This document shows positions 23,799 through 34,269 of a stretch of 64,000 nucleotides of DNA, in pieces (the first letter of the stretch is position 1; each line of letters starts with the position of its first letter). The position numbers and the translations under genes were made by a program. Under the pieces are notes generated by a model. The model was not told where the DNA came from and made no database searches. It saw nothing but the letters and a program-made list of their open reading frames with translations. Origin of the DNA: Hemerocallis citrina (Eukaryota; Streptophyta; Magnoliopsida; Asparagales; Asphodelaceae); NCBI GenBank assembly GCA_017893485.1, contig CM030366.1, positions 181,933,981-181,997,980 of the forward strand, in the 5' to 3' direction.

Positions 23799-24093
23799 AT
23801 CAAACTAACTTAAAATATTACAATATCAAGCTAACTCAAAATATTACAGCATCAAACTAACATCAAGCTAACATATAACTCAAACTAACATCAAAAGATA
23901 ACATGCATTATAGACAAGATAACTCAAAAAAGGTGATGTCTTCAAGCGCTTCCCTAATCTTGTTCCGTTCACTAAACATTTACCGAACCTGCATTACAGA
24001 CATGAATTAACTAACTCATAAATTACAGTGTCAACAATCAACAAAAATAAACTAACGCTTAAATGCACCTGAATTCCTACATGGTCATAAAAA
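23799..24093 (-). other. MULE spacer downstream of the PMD gene
   Basis: AT-rich sequence with loose repeats of atcaaactaac and aagctaactcaaaatatta, continuous with 15350-15411 once the Sirevirus is removed. It would hold the 3' UTR of the PMD gene. No ORF is supported. Confidence 0.6.
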
Positions 24094-24435
24094 TCAAGGG
24101 TCGGGTGTGAAGAAGTTAGTGGGTCTCCGTTGTCTTCTACCACGTTGTGGAGTAGCCTGTGTGAGATCGGACAACGGGATATTCTGCTCTTCTTGAATCT
24201 CACCCCCAACTTGTTGTTGTATCCCCTCCCCTTCAATCTCAGCCCCTGCTTGTTCTTTGTGTTCTGATTTGCTTTGAGGTTGAGGTGGGGGCCTTCGAAC
24301 AACTCTTTTTCATCGGAGACCAGAACGGCTGCTCGTTCGATGTGTGGGAGTCCTTAGTATTGCATCTAATGTTGCTTCCTCGCCCACCAGATCAGCTTGT
24401 GCACGGCAACATGTAATCATCTCCCATATGGTTTC

Positions 24436-25002
24436 TGTTACCGCTAAATCTGGTGTGGGGGCAAACAGATAGTATTTGTGGATTCTTAAAAAAACTGAAT
24501 AGTAAAAACCTGAAACTTCTCGCCGAAGTTTGACTGTTGACTCCCGCCGTTTACCTGCAAAAAGTACGAGACACCGGAATAGATCCCGGCGACGCACCCT
24601 CCGACGCTCAAGTCAGTAATCAGAAAAGATTATGAAAGAGCGTAAACTAGCAAAAGATTGATTACCTCCTAATGGTAGTGGATGGGTGGTATTTATAGCC
24701 GCCTTTGGGATCAGATTAGGAATGTAATCCCTAATTTTCCAGTGAAAGGATAGATGTGAATCAGGGCAGTTGATTAGGATTAATCAGAAACCCTAATTCT
24801 ATCCTGCTGGACTGGGTCCGTTTCGGGTTTGGACCCGTACCTAGTTGAGGTGGATCCGTTTGCAGGTTACTGGGCTTTTGGAAAGAAGACCCAGTACCCG
24901 CTTCAGATCCGTTTGTAGGTGAAATTACTATTTTACCCCTGAGCTTTAAGATTCGTGCCTAATTTGGATGGTTCCGATTTAACCCGATTTTTAGCCATAT
25001 CA
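24436..25002 (-). repeat. 3' LTR of the 32-kb Retand element
   Basis: From tgttaccgctaaatctgg to tttttagccatatca. It is the left LTR, hence 3' for the minus-strand element. Immediately to its right the minus strand reads ggagtggagggctcg, the polypurine tract. Confidence 0.9.
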
Positions 25003-25630
25003 CGAGCCCTCCACTCCCGAAGACTGAGTTTTATCAGCCTTTGAGGAGAAGTTTTACTATTTTAATGGCTTGCGGAGTTGTATCGGAGCCCAAATAGGAG
25101 GTGATGAATCCTTGTGTGGGGGATTATGGCAATTGTTGAGTTAGGTGCGTGCTCAAGGTTATTCTTGAGCTCTCTTGGGCATCTGGTGATTTTTCTCAAT
25201 TTTGCGAAGTGGTGATTTGTTATTCGGAGGTCTTAATTAACCATTCTAAGCAATAATTATTTACCCAGGGGCTCAAAAGTATTTCCCCAGATTTATAATT
25301 AATTTTTAAAATTTTTAATTAATTTTTCTAAATTTTAAATCATTTTTTTCGCAATATTTAGGTAGACGATTCGCTATTATTCACGACGCGGTCAGATCTG
25401 ATCCCTTCGTCAGTATTGGGCGTGAATTTTCAGGAGATCTAGCGCTTGTGCTTGCTTGGAGGAGTGATTTCCTTTACTTCATAGTTTATATACTTCATCG
25501 CTGCTGCCGAGCCCCGTAGTTCGCTTGCCGAGGAGGAGGCCGAAGTCTATGAGGGTTCAGATCCCTCTGTCGAAGTGCGGAGATACCTCGACTAGGCTGC
25601 CGGCGCGAGGTCCCTTCTTCCTGTATCTGA
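25003..25630 (-). other. Polypurine tract and 3' untranslated spacer of Retand
   Basis: 25003-25020 is the purine tract on the minus strand. The rest is AT-rich to 25400, then GC-richer DNA leading into the first tandem array. No gene is seen. Confidence 0.6.
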
Positions 25631-26255
25631 TGGTCGGTGGCAAGAGCGCTCGGCAGCGTGCGCCGAGGTCCAATTTTCCATGTAATTGGGTCGGTGCCAA
25701 GAGCGCTCAGCAAAGTGTGCCGAGGTCCAATTTTCCATGTAATTGGGTTGGTGCCAAGAGCGCTCGGAAGCATGTGCTGAGCTCCAATTTTTCTATGTAA
25801 CATAGTTGGTGGTAAGAGCGCTCGGTAGCGTGTGCCGAGGTCCAATTTTCCATGTAATTGGGTCGGTGCCAAGAGCGCTCGGCAAAGTGTGCCGAGGTCC
25901 AATTTTCCATGTAATTGGGTCGGTGCCAAGAGTGCTCGGCAGCATGTGCCGAGGTCTAATTTTTCCATGTAACATGGTCGGTGGTAAAGCACTCGGCAAA
26001 GTGTGCCGAGGTCCAATTTTTTCATGTAACATGGTCGGTGGCAAGAGCGCTCGGCAGCATGTGCCAAGGTCCAATTTTTCCATGTTACATGGTCGGTGGC
26101 AAGAGCGCTCGGCAGCATGTGCCGAGGTCCAATTTTTTCATGTAACATGGTCGGTGACAAGAGCACTCGGCAAAGTGTGCCGAGGTCCAATTTTTCCATG
26201 TAATATGGTCGGTGGCAAGAGCGCTCGGCAGCATGTGCCGGGTCCAGAGCAAGAT
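25630..26255. repeat. Tandem array A, about 11 units of 57-58 bp
   Basis: Unit core: gccaagagcgctcggcaaag, then tgtgccgaggtcc, then aattttccatgtaa and cgg. Unit starts fall near 25635, 25689, 25748, 25806, 25862, 25919, 25977, 26034, 26092, 26150 and 26208. The last unit switches to the ccagagcaagattttt type of array B. Long ORFs on both strands here are translations of the repeat, not genes. Confidence 0.9.
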
Positions 26256-26458
26256 TTTTGGCGGCTTAGGAAACAACAGGCTGGGCAGGTGACTATTGAA
26301 CTTCTGACAACTCTGACAACTCTGACAGATGTGACAGCCATTAATGTGACGGTACAGCTGGGCGCAGTAAATAATGTGATGGTTCAGCTCGTTTTATCAC
26401 CTTGTGTAGATGGGCCTGGCTCTTTGGGCCCATTAACCTCGGTTTGTGTGCCAAGCTT

Positions 26459-26465
26459 TATAAAA
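26459..26465 (+). promoter_or_regulatory. TATA box of the antisense gene in Retand
   Basis: tataaaa in aagctttataaaactccacc, about 160 bases before the ATG at 26627. It is followed by a CT-rich leader (ctcccctctcatttctcac). This implies separate transcription on the strand opposite to gag-pol. Confidence 0.55.
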
Positions 26466-26626
26466 CTCCACCTCCCCTCTCATTTCTCACTTCTCCGAAT
26501 TTTTACTCATGCGGTAATTTCTACTAGTGAGAGCTCACGGTGATCGTCGATTGCTTTCCAGTGAAAATTTCGACCGTTCCCATCACTCCAAAGGTAACTT
26601 ATACTTAATTTTTTACAATTATAAAT

Positions 26627-28730
26627 ATGTCTCTTTCACCTGTCTTTGAGCCCTCCCCCTCTGCTGCCGAAGCTTCTTCTCCGAGTCCGAGAGTTCGCCA
26701 AGATAAGGGCAAGAGGGTATCTGGTCGAGACACCATAGTGGAGGACCCGAAGCGTATGGGGCCGTTCGGCAGGTTGCCAGGGCCGCTGACCAGGCTCTAG
26801 AGGGTTCGAGAACTTCCGAAGGAGCATGCCGAACGCATCATCCACGGGAGGGGGAGGACCTTTGAGGAGAACGCGGCAAGGGAGACCTCCGAGGCCGACG
26901 AAACGGTGTCCATCCTCAGCTTGGAGGACTTGGTAGTGATCCGGAATTGCTTTCAAATTTCGGAGGAGTACGAACTGATGCTGTCGGGTCCCAGGGTTAG
27001 GGCCAATTCGCCGCTACCAGTAACCATGTGTTTCTGGCCGGTCGATGCCTTCATCGCCGGGCTCGGCTGCCTCTCCACCCGTTCGCGATTCAGGTACTTA
27101 GGTGGTTTGGGGTCAGCCCCATCCAACTAATGCCAAACGCATGGAAAGTTATCAACGGGTTCGTGCTCCACTGCCAGACGGCTGGGGTCGAGCGGAGTTG
27201 AGGGTACTTCGGATGATCTACTGGCTTCATCAGCAGAACCGGTCGGAGTTCCGGTATTACCTGGCTCCGAGGCACGGAGGTTGGCTCGTCATTTTCCCCG
27301 ACTCCATAAAGCACTGGCGTGACAAGTATCTCATAGTGTGGAGTGTGGAGGCGTGGCCCATACCCTCCGGTTGGGTAGAGGAGGTGTCGAAGCGAGTAAA
27401 GGAGTCGCCAGTGCTTCACCCTCAAGAAGAAGAGGCAGTTCGGACCCTTCTGGATCGGTCGAAGTATGATTGGTGAGAACTGACCGAAGACATCCTCTTC
27501 AGGGGAGGGCTCAGCCACGTAGATCCCAGTACGCGGCTCTTTCTACGTTTTTCTTGTTTCTTCTTTACTTTGCTTATCGTGGCTTGTGTTTTTTAACCAA
27601 CTTTTTGCTTGATGCAGAGGCTATGGATTATGACGCAGTACTGGCACAAAGGGCCGCCCTGGGAAGCAAGGCGCCGAAGAAGCGCAAAAGGGTCACCACC
27701 AAGTTGCCCTCCGCGAAGACCCAGAAGGTCGCGAGCGCGACCAAGCAAGTGGACACGCCGGTGGATGCGACCCCGACCCACGCTCCGACAGTAGCCTCGG
27801 CGGCAGCCGGAGGAGGGGAGTTCCCGATCGCCACCACACTCGGGATGGAGGCACCCCCGCTGACGGTGGCAGCCGAGGAGCTCCTGACGGAGGAGCACAA
27901 GAGGATCCATGTCCCGGACTGGCAGGTTCGGAAGCATGATGGGTTCCTTGGAGACTCCTTGGCGAGTATGCAGGTGGTAAAGCACCTGGCGATGCCGAAG
28001 GACCGGGCTGCCATGGACACCGGCCTGGCAGGCGATGATGCCATCGAGATCGCTCGCTCGGCGGTATCGGTAAGCGTCGTCTTTTCGCTTTTGAAGATAG
28101 CTTTTATGTTTGATTTTCTAACTCGTACTTCTCATTGTTTTGTTGTAGATTACCGTCCACTTCGGTCATCTCATGGAAAAGATGATGGAGTTGGAAAAGG
28201 AGCTGAAGCAGGAGTCCGACCGAGCTCGGGCCGAAAAGGCTCAGATGGGCAATGAACTCGACAAGTTGAAGGTCGAGCTCGAAGGGAGGACGATGAGGCT
28301 CGAGTACCTCGAGGACCTCGTCACCAAGCTTGAGGTTGACCTGCTCCGGCAGAAGGAGGAGACGGCCAAGCAGCAGGCCGAGGCGGTGGAGGTCAAGGCG
28401 GCTGTGGTGGAGGAGGCCGAGGAGGCCACCATGGCAAAGGCGTCAGGCTTCCTTACCACAAATATGGCCAAGGCGTACGCCCAGGCCATCACTCAGGTGT
28501 CGGAGCGTTACCCTGAGCTCGACTGCTCCGGGTGGCGGCTCTTCCCGGACCACGTCGACGGCTTCGACCCCGAGTCGGAGGAGGAAGAAGGTGATGACGA
28601 AGATAGCCCTGAGGTCAAGGTCATCGGCGAGGTACAGGGGTCGGTGGTGACTCCGCTGGCGATGATGCCTCCTTCGGGGGAGTCCGACCTCGCCCAGTCT
28701 CGACGCCCCGGGAAAGAGGTCGCCCACTGA
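26627..28730 (+). pseudogene. Antisense gene of the Retand element (putative gypsy-type transposon domain)
   Basis: Plus-strand gene opposite to gag-pol. Start MSLSPVFEPSPSAAE at 26627; stop TAG at 26798, then the same frame continues to a frameshift near 27062. The next block, HPFAIQVLRWFGVSP then MPNAWKVINGFVLHCQT and, after another shift near 27190, YYLAPRHGGWLVIFPDSIKHW and KYLIVWSVEAW, matches the putative gypsy-type transposon domain (Pfam Transposase_28) in my memory of the family. Likely introns: 27529-27617 (gtacgc to atgcag) and 28070-28148 (gtaagc to ttgtag; phase 0). After the second intron comes a coiled coil (MEKMMELEKELKQES to about VVEEAEEA), then an acidic tail (ESEEEEGDDEDS) ending VAH-stop at 28728-28730. 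Function unknown. Confidence 0.68.
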
Positions 28731-29003
28731 CTTCTCCTTTTTTTTGTTTTTTTGTTCTTGTTGGACTTTTCGAGCTGTTGCTTGTACTGCCTAATTGCGG
28801 ACTGGCCACCGTATTTTTGTGATGAATGGAAATATAGCTTTTGACAACTTTGTGTTGTTGTTTTCTTTTTGAGTAATCTTGAAATTTGACTAAGTGTTTA
28901 CACAAGATTTTAGTCTTCACTATAGCCTTGTTCAGGAGTTGGATATGAAGCTAATCCGCGAATATTTACTGAGCATTCTCGTTGTCTGCTTTGATCTTTT
29001 CAG
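28731..29003 (+). other. T-rich spacer after the antisense gene
   Basis: Probable 3' UTR (ttttttttgtttttttg). It ends in ttgatcttttcag at 28990-29003, a good splice-acceptor shape, so the next ORF might be a further exon rather than a new gene. Confidence 0.45.
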
Positions 29004-29924
29004 CTCGCCGAGGTGACCCAGTCCGCCGAACCCACTCGCTCCGAGAAGGAGTTTGGTTCTGAGGTCAGCTTAGGGGTAACGAGACTGTGTTTGACCAGGT
29101 GCCGAGAGCGACTTTACGAAGTTGAGCTGGGGTTGCGCAGAGCCGAAAGTGAGCGGAACCATCTGCAGCAGATCTTAGGACGGCGAGACATCGAGATTCG
29201 GCGACTAGAGGGCAGGCTCGCTGAAATTGCTCCCGTAGACGAGAACGATGGCTCGTCGACGGCCTTCACCAATGGGCTGAGGCTTAAATGTCTCCAACAC
29301 TCCTTGTCGAAGATGACAGCGGAGAGGGACGACATGCTTACCGAGGTTCACCACCTGCAGATTGTAGAGGCAGAGCTTCTGGCAGAAGAAGAGGAATTGA
29401 CAATGGCGGTGGGCAAGCTGATGGCCGAACGCAATGAATTAACGACCGAGGTCGATGCATTGAAGAATGCCACAGTGGACAGGGGTATCGAAGTCACTCA
29501 GCTCTGCCGAATCATTGCCAGTTGCCCTAGCATCCTGAGCTCCACAGTGCCTCCTCGCTTCGAGGTGGACGTAAAAGATGACTCTCTGAAGCGACGGATA
29601 GCCGAGCTGGAGGTGGAAGTGACTCACCTCAAACCCCATTCGGGACCGATCAACGTCAGGAGCACTTCGTTTACTCGTGAAGAGAGCGAACGAGGGATTT
29701 CGTTCTACGAGCTTGCGACCCGTTCTCCTGTTGCTCGGCAAAGTTCGGGTGATGCCCAAAGTGGTATGGCGATATCATCCAGCAGAGCGTCCATCGGCGC
29801 AACTATCAGGAGCAGTGCCGAAGATACGTCTCAGTTCGCCGGCTTAGGGACGAGTTTCGGGGTCAAGCGCCGACGTCCCCGGGTATCTTTGAAGCGGAAC
29901 ATCCCTGTGCCTAGGAGGCACTGA
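29004..29924 (+). CDS. Coiled-coil ORF in the antisense region of Retand
   Basis: Open from 29004 (first Met at 29013) to TGA 29922-29924, about 304 aa. It is rich in heptads: YEVELGLRRAESERNHLQ, RRDIEIRRLEGRLAE, MTAERDDMLTEVHHLQ, KLMAERNELTTEVDALK, KRRIAELEVEVTHLK. The C-terminus is basic (KRRRPRVSLKRN). No enzyme motif is visible. It follows a splice-acceptor-like site, so it may be the last exon of the upstream gene in another splice form, or a second ORF. Coiled-coil ORFs like this accompany the gypsy-type domain in Tat-branch elements. It is among the few unbroken ORFs here. Confidence 0.5.
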   Translation, partial: LAEVTQSAEPTRSEKEFGSEVSLGVTRLCLTRCRERLYEVELGLRRAESERNHLQQILGRRDIEIRRLEGRLAEIAPVDENDGSSTAFTNGLRLKCLQHSLSKMTAERDDMLTEVHHLQIVEAELLAEEEELTMAVGKLMAERNELTTEVDALKNATVDRGIEVTQLCRIIASCPSILSSTVPPRFEVDVKDDSLKRRIAELEVEVTHLKPHSGPINVRSTSFTREESERGISFYELATRSPVARQSSGDAQSGMAISSSRASIGATIRSSAEDTSQFAGLGTSFGVKRRRPRVSLKRNIPVPRRH

Positions 29925-30085
29925 AGATCTCTTGTTTTCCAAGCTTTGTATTTTGCTTAAGTATAATAAGTTGGCTTTGTAATCTTTGCTTTTGAACTCT
30001 TGTAACTTTGTTGTAAAGAAAAGCTGTTGTATTGTTTCCCCGTACTTAATCGAAATAAGGCTTTTTTCGTTCTTGGACCTGTGTT

Positions 30086-30520
30086 TTGCATTTCTTGTGG
30101 CTATCTTTAGCATGCCGAGTTCTAGAGCAAGATCTTTGCCTGTTTGGGCGTCGGTGCCAAGAGCGCTCGGCAAGGAGTGCCGAGGTCCAGAGCGAGATCT
30201 TTGATCGTTTGGGCATCGGGGCCAATAGCACTCGGCAAGGTATGCCGAGGTCCAGAGCAAGATTTTTGCTCATTTGGGCGTCGGTGCCAAGAGCGCTCGG
30301 CGAGGTGTGCTGAGGTCCAGAGCAAGATTTTTTCTCGTTTGGGCGTCGATGCCAAGAGCGCTCGGCGAGGTGTGCCGAGGTCCAGAGCAAGATTTTTGCT
30401 CGTTTGGGCGTCGGTGCCAAGAGCGCTCGGCAAGGTATGTCGAGGTCCAGAGCAAGATTTTTGCTCATTTGGGTGTCGGTGCCAAGAGCGCTCGGCAAGG
30501 AGTGCCGAGCACTGCTTCGA
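30086..30520. repeat. Tandem array B, 65-bp units, about 6.5 copies
   Basis: Unit starts (tcggtgccaagagcgctcgg) fall at 30151, 30216, 30281, 30346, 30411 and 30476, exactly 65 bp apart, with a partial copy before. Each has gccgaggtccagagcaagat then ttttgctcgtttgggcg. The first half is the same core as array A. Confidence 0.92.
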
Positions 30521-31044
30521 ATCTCCTAACTCGTGAATTTGTAAGAGTGAGCTTCTTGCAGTGGAGAGCAGCCTCTTAGAGGATTATTTCAACTTTAAAC
30601 GAACCATAAGAACCAAAGGTTAGCTCCTCCAAGTCTTTGCATCTGCCTGTTGCTCTCGAAAGTGTTTGAGGTTTTCCGATTAATGAAGCCGATTTGCAGG
30701 ACTCTCAAAGCTGGGCATCGGTCGACAATATACGAGTTTCTGGAGGTGATTTCATAGTTCAGTATTTGATTAAGGACGAGGTGTGTCATAGATTTTCGAC
30801 TCCGCTTCGTAATAAAACTAAGAATTGTCCAGGCTGGAAATTCACCGAAGCCTTTAACAAGTTCATGTTTGAAGCTGATATCACTCTTGAGGAAACACGA
30901 AGAATATAGAGAATTCATATCAATGTCCCTCCAACCGTGCAGATCAAGAGACGCAGCGTACCAAGACTAGCATACAAATGGCAGACCTAGCATCAGCTTC
31001 TCCCATGTTTAGTATAGTTGTAGGAACTTCGCGCGCGTTGGCAG
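30521..31044 (+). other. Spacer with an unidentified short ORF
   Basis: Between arrays B and C. An ORF at 30694-30909 is annotated separately. The remainder shows no recognisable protein; ccgattaatgaagccgatttgcag-like sequence before the ORF resembles a branch point and acceptor. Confidence 0.4.
30694..30909 (+). other. Unidentified 71-codon ORF, possible captured exon
   Basis: Reads MQDSQSWASVDNIRVSGG and later NCPGWKFTEAFNKFMFEAD, ending at TAG. It begins right after an acceptor-like ttgcag. I do not recognise the family. Codon use and base composition are unlike the repeats on each side, which is why a captured host exon is considered. It may also be chance. Confidence 0.3.
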
Positions 31045-31745
31045 AGCTCGTTCCGATGGTTGTGGGAGCAATTCCGAATGGCAAAACACTTCTAGCTCAC
31101 TTAAGAGCGAGCTTGCGAAGCGGAGTCGAGCCAAGTGTTGGACTCCGAATTCGTTGTTTGAGTACATTTCAACAGTTGTGGGAGCAATTCTGAATGGTGA
31201 ACCACTTCTAGCTCGCTTAAGAGTGAGCTTGCAAAGCGGAATCGAGCCAAGTGTTGGACTCCGAACTCGTCGTTAGAGCACGTTTCAACGGTTGTGGGAG
31301 CAATTTCGAATGGCGAACCACTTCTAGCTCGCTTAAGAGCGAGCTTGCGAAGAGGAATCGAGCCAAGTGTTGGACTCCGAATTCGTCGTTTGAGTATATT
31401 TCAACGGTTGTGGGAGCAATTCCGAATGGCAAACCACTTCTAGCTCGCTTAGGAGCGAGCTTGCGAAGCGAAGTTGAGCCAAGTGTTGGACTCCGAACTC
31501 GTTGTTTGAGTATATTTCAACGGTTGTGGGAGCAATTCCGAATGGCGAACTACTTCTAGCTCGCTTAGGAGCGAGCTTGCGAAGCGGAGTCGAGCCAAGT
31601 GTTGGACTCTGAACTCGTCGTTTGAGTATATTTTAACGGTTGTGGGAGCAATTCCGAATGGCGAGCCACTTCTAGCTCGCTTAGGAGCGAGCTTGCGAAG
31701 CGGAGTCAAGCCAAGTGTTGGACTCCAAACTCATCGTTTCAGTAA
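31045..31745. repeat. Tandem array C, six units of about 117 bp
   Basis: Each unit contains gttgtgggagcaattccgaa, then tggcgaaccacttctagctc, then gagccaagtgttggactccg. Starts lie near 31060, 31175, 31290, 31407, 31524 and 31640. Every unit has the 8-bp stem agctcgct / agcgagct around a four-base loop. ORFs over the array are shadows of the repeat. Confidence 0.92.
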
Positions 31746-31921
31746 AAGAAATTAAAAACAGAGAGATGTACACAATTACATAAAAAAAGGAGCTTTTTAT
31801 TGATAACAACTAGTCGGCCGCTTCTGAGTTGCAAGCCGTTATTACATTGAAGAAATAAAGAAGAAAAATACAAATGAAAGGTAAGGAACGGTTCGACATC
31901 CGAAGGTACTTAGAGAGGCGT
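31746..31921 (-). other. Spacer just after Retand integrase
   Basis: Short AT-rich DNA; the minus strand has aataaa-like signals (tcaataaaa) that could end a pol transcript. Confidence 0.35.
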
Positions 31922-32905
31922 TCAGGCGTTCTCTTGGTAATTCAAAAGATGGTCAGCAATCCAAGTCCTGGGAATCTCTCTGCCTTCAAGATCTTCTAGG
32001 CGGTATGTACCGGGCCGAACTACTTTGGTAATCTTGTAGGGTCCTTCCCAGTTCGGAGCTAGCTTACTCTTTTGACTAGAGAATGAGATAGCCAGCTTTC
32101 TGAGGACTAAGTCCCCCTGTTTGAGACTAGTGGGACGAACTCTCTTGTTGTAGGCTAATTCGACTCTCCTTTGATAGTTTTGTTGGCGAATTGAAGCTCT
32201 TTCCCGTAGCTCATCAATCAAGTCCAAGTTTGCCCGAAGCTCTCTAGCATTCTGTTCTTCTTCATAGGCCATGAGGCGAGGATATGGTATTCCAACTTCC
32301 AAGGGGATCACTGCTTCGGACCCATAGATGAGATTGAACGGTGATTCACCTGTGGGGGTCCACTTCGTAGTGCGGTAGTTCCACAGTACATTAAGGAGCT
32401 GATCCGCCCATAAACCTTTGGCCGCCTTATCTAGTCTTTTCTTGATACTGAAGAGGATCTGTCGGTTGGCATTTTCCACTTGACCATTTGACTGCGGGTG
32501 GGAGACGAAGGAGAAACGTTGTTGGATGGCAAGGTCTTCACATAGAGATCGGAACGTGGCCCCTATAAATTGTGTTCCATTATCGGTTATTATGACCCGA
32601 GGCACGCCGAACCGACAAATGACGTTCTTCCAAAAGAACTGCAGTACTTTATTCTTTGTGATTATAGCCAATGGTTCGGCCTCTATCCACTTAGAGAAGT
32701 AGTCGATTGTCACAACTAAAAACTTGAGTTGGCCAGGAGCTGGCAGAAAAGGGCCTAGTAAGTCCATTCCCCACATTGCAAAAAGGATCAGACTTGAATG
32801 GGAGGTGAGTTGAGCTTGGGGTAGGCGACGAATGTTGGAGTATTTCTGGCAGGAGCTGCATTACCGGACATGTCGTTCGGCATCTTGTAGGAGGGTGGGC
32901 CAGAA
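31922..32905 (-). pseudogene. Retand integrase portion of pol
   Basis: Inserts the cDNA into the genome. The N-terminal zinc part survives only as TLLQDAERHVR then CSSCQKYSN (about 32890-32800); its histidines are missing. The core reads WGMDLLGPF (first Asp), VIITDNGTQF (second Asp) and HPQSNGQVENANR (Glu), so all three catalytic residues are present. After it come FNLIYGSEAVIPLEVG and a C-terminal domain with GDLVLRK and PNWEGPYKI, ending at TGA/TAA near 31922. The open part is 284 codons (32776-31922). It is fused by a deletion to the RT portion, so no complete pol can be made. Confidence 0.85.
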
Positions 32906-33774
32906 AGTGCCCTAGGCTTGAGGGCTTTGAAGAAGGGAAGACACTTCTCCCCTGACTTGGACAGAAAGTGCCCTATGGCTGCGAGGCACCCCGTGAGTCT
33001 CTAAACATCTTTCACACTCTTGGGTGGAGCCATGTCCAGAATGGCTTTGATCTTCTCGGGATTGGCTTCGATTCCTCTTTAGCTGATCATGAAGCCTAGG
33101 AATTTCCCAGACGAGACTCCGAACGCACATTTATTCGGGTTGAGCCTCAGATCATGCCTCCTCAATACATCGAATGCCTCTTGCAGATCGGCCACATGAT
33201 CGGCCCCATGGATGCTCTTGACCAACATATCATCAACATATACTTTCATGTTTCGGCCGATTTGGTTCTGAAAAACCTTATTGACAAGGTGTTGGTAGGT
33301 CGCACCTGCGTTCTTCAACCCGAAGGGCATTACCCTGTAGCAGTAGAGTCCCTGATCGGTGACAAAGGAGGTTTTCGGAATATCCAGGGGGAACATGCGG
33401 ATTTGATTGTACCCGGAGAAGGCATCCATGAAGCTGAGCAGCTCATGGCCCGAAGTGGCGTCGATCAGGGTGTCAATGCTTGGGAGAGAGAACGGATCTT
33501 TAGGGCATGCCTTGTTCGGATCCGTGAAGTCAATACAAATTCTCCAACTCACGTTAGACTTCTTAACCATAACAATATTGGAGAGCCATTCGGGATAGTT
33601 GACTTCTTGGATGAACCGGGCTTTAAGAAGCTTGTCCACTTCTTCCTTGATCGCATGCTGGTGCTCAGGGGCAAATTTGTGCCTTTTTGTTGGACCGGTT
33701 TGGACCCCGGAGCAACACTCAAGTGGTGAACGAGGAGCTCTTCGGAGATTCCTGGCATGTCGACAGCCGACCAC
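32902..33774 (-). pseudogene. Retand reverse transcriptase portion of pol, RNase H deleted
   Basis: RT copies RNA to DNA. Visible: KLLKARFIQEV, WRICIDFTDPNKACPKD, FMDAFSGYNQI with the first catalytic Asp, VMPFGLKNAGATYQ, YVDDMLVKS with the Asp pair, NPNKCAFGV and KFLGFMIS. After two stops (near 33079 and 33005) the thumb and connection continue to LPFFKALKP near 32925. There the sequence jumps straight into the integrase zinc region: RNase H and the first part of integrase are gone. The word cagaaagtgccct occurs on both sides of the join (32901 and 32961). Confidence 0.85.
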
Positions 33775-34264
33775 GCGAAGAGGTTGCGGTTCTTTCTAAT
33801 GCATTGGACTATGTCGAAACATAGGACAGATGGGAGGGTCTTGCTGATGAGGAATTTGCGTCTCGGATCTTGCTCGGAGAAGAGCACTTTCTCCAATTCA
33901 TCCACCAGTTCGGACGTTTGCCGGACATTCTCTTGGGGAATCTCAAGAGTCACGAGGGAGAGGACTGGTCCCCCGGTGGAGGTCATGTAACATTTGTGGG
34001 CCATCTCTTGACTACCCCATACTTCCCCTACTCCCGCCGTGGTGGGGAACTTCATCTTGAGGTGATAAGCCGACGGGACGGCCTCTAGAGCAGCTAGGCC
34101 AGGTCGGCCTAGAATTACATTATAAGCAGCGGGGACGTCTGCGACAATGAAGTCCATCGACTCTGTTCGGGTAGTAGGAGTTTTACCAGCGGTTATGTCG
34201 AGGGTGATTACCCCTTCGATAGTCACTGGCACTCCCGTGAACCCGTGGAGTGTGTAGCCGGCGG
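33549..34264 (-). pseudogene. Retand protease, distal part, and start of RT
   Basis: Begins at the Sirevirus insertion with PAGYTLHGFTGVPVTIEG, then MDFIVADVPAAYNVILGRPG, the conserved distal motifs of a retropepsin-like protease. The linker continues to SVLCFDIVQCIRKNRNLFAW, DMPGI and VHHLSVAPGSKPVQQK, after which a frameshift near 33690 moves the RT into another frame. The first protease half (MENGSSVNILF) is at about 44200, beyond the insertion. Confidence 0.82.
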
Positions 34265-34269
34265 GCTTA
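34265..34269 (+). repeat. Target-site duplication of the young Sirevirus, left
   Basis: gctta. Repeated at 44123-44127 right of the element. Confidence 0.88.

Noticed and set aside
25495..26199. Long minus-strand ORF (234 codons) and several shorter ones on both strands
   Set aside because: They only translate the 58-bp tandem repeat; the peptide repeats with the DNA and no domain is seen.
27090..28727. Minus-strand ORFs opposite the antisense gene of Retand
   Set aside because: The plus strand carries recognisable domain order, introns and a TATA box; the minus frames do not, and GC-rich codon use makes shadow ORFs likely.
30046..31709. Overlapping ORFs on both strands
   Set aside because: Shadows of arrays B and C, except the separately listed 30694-30909.
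25630..31745. Possible CRISPR-like arrays
   Set aside because: Units are head-to-tail without unique spacers, in a plant retrotransposon; no cas genes.
33154..34088. Plus-strand ORFs opposite the Retand RT and protease
   Set aside because: Mirror frames of real pol sequence on the minus strand.
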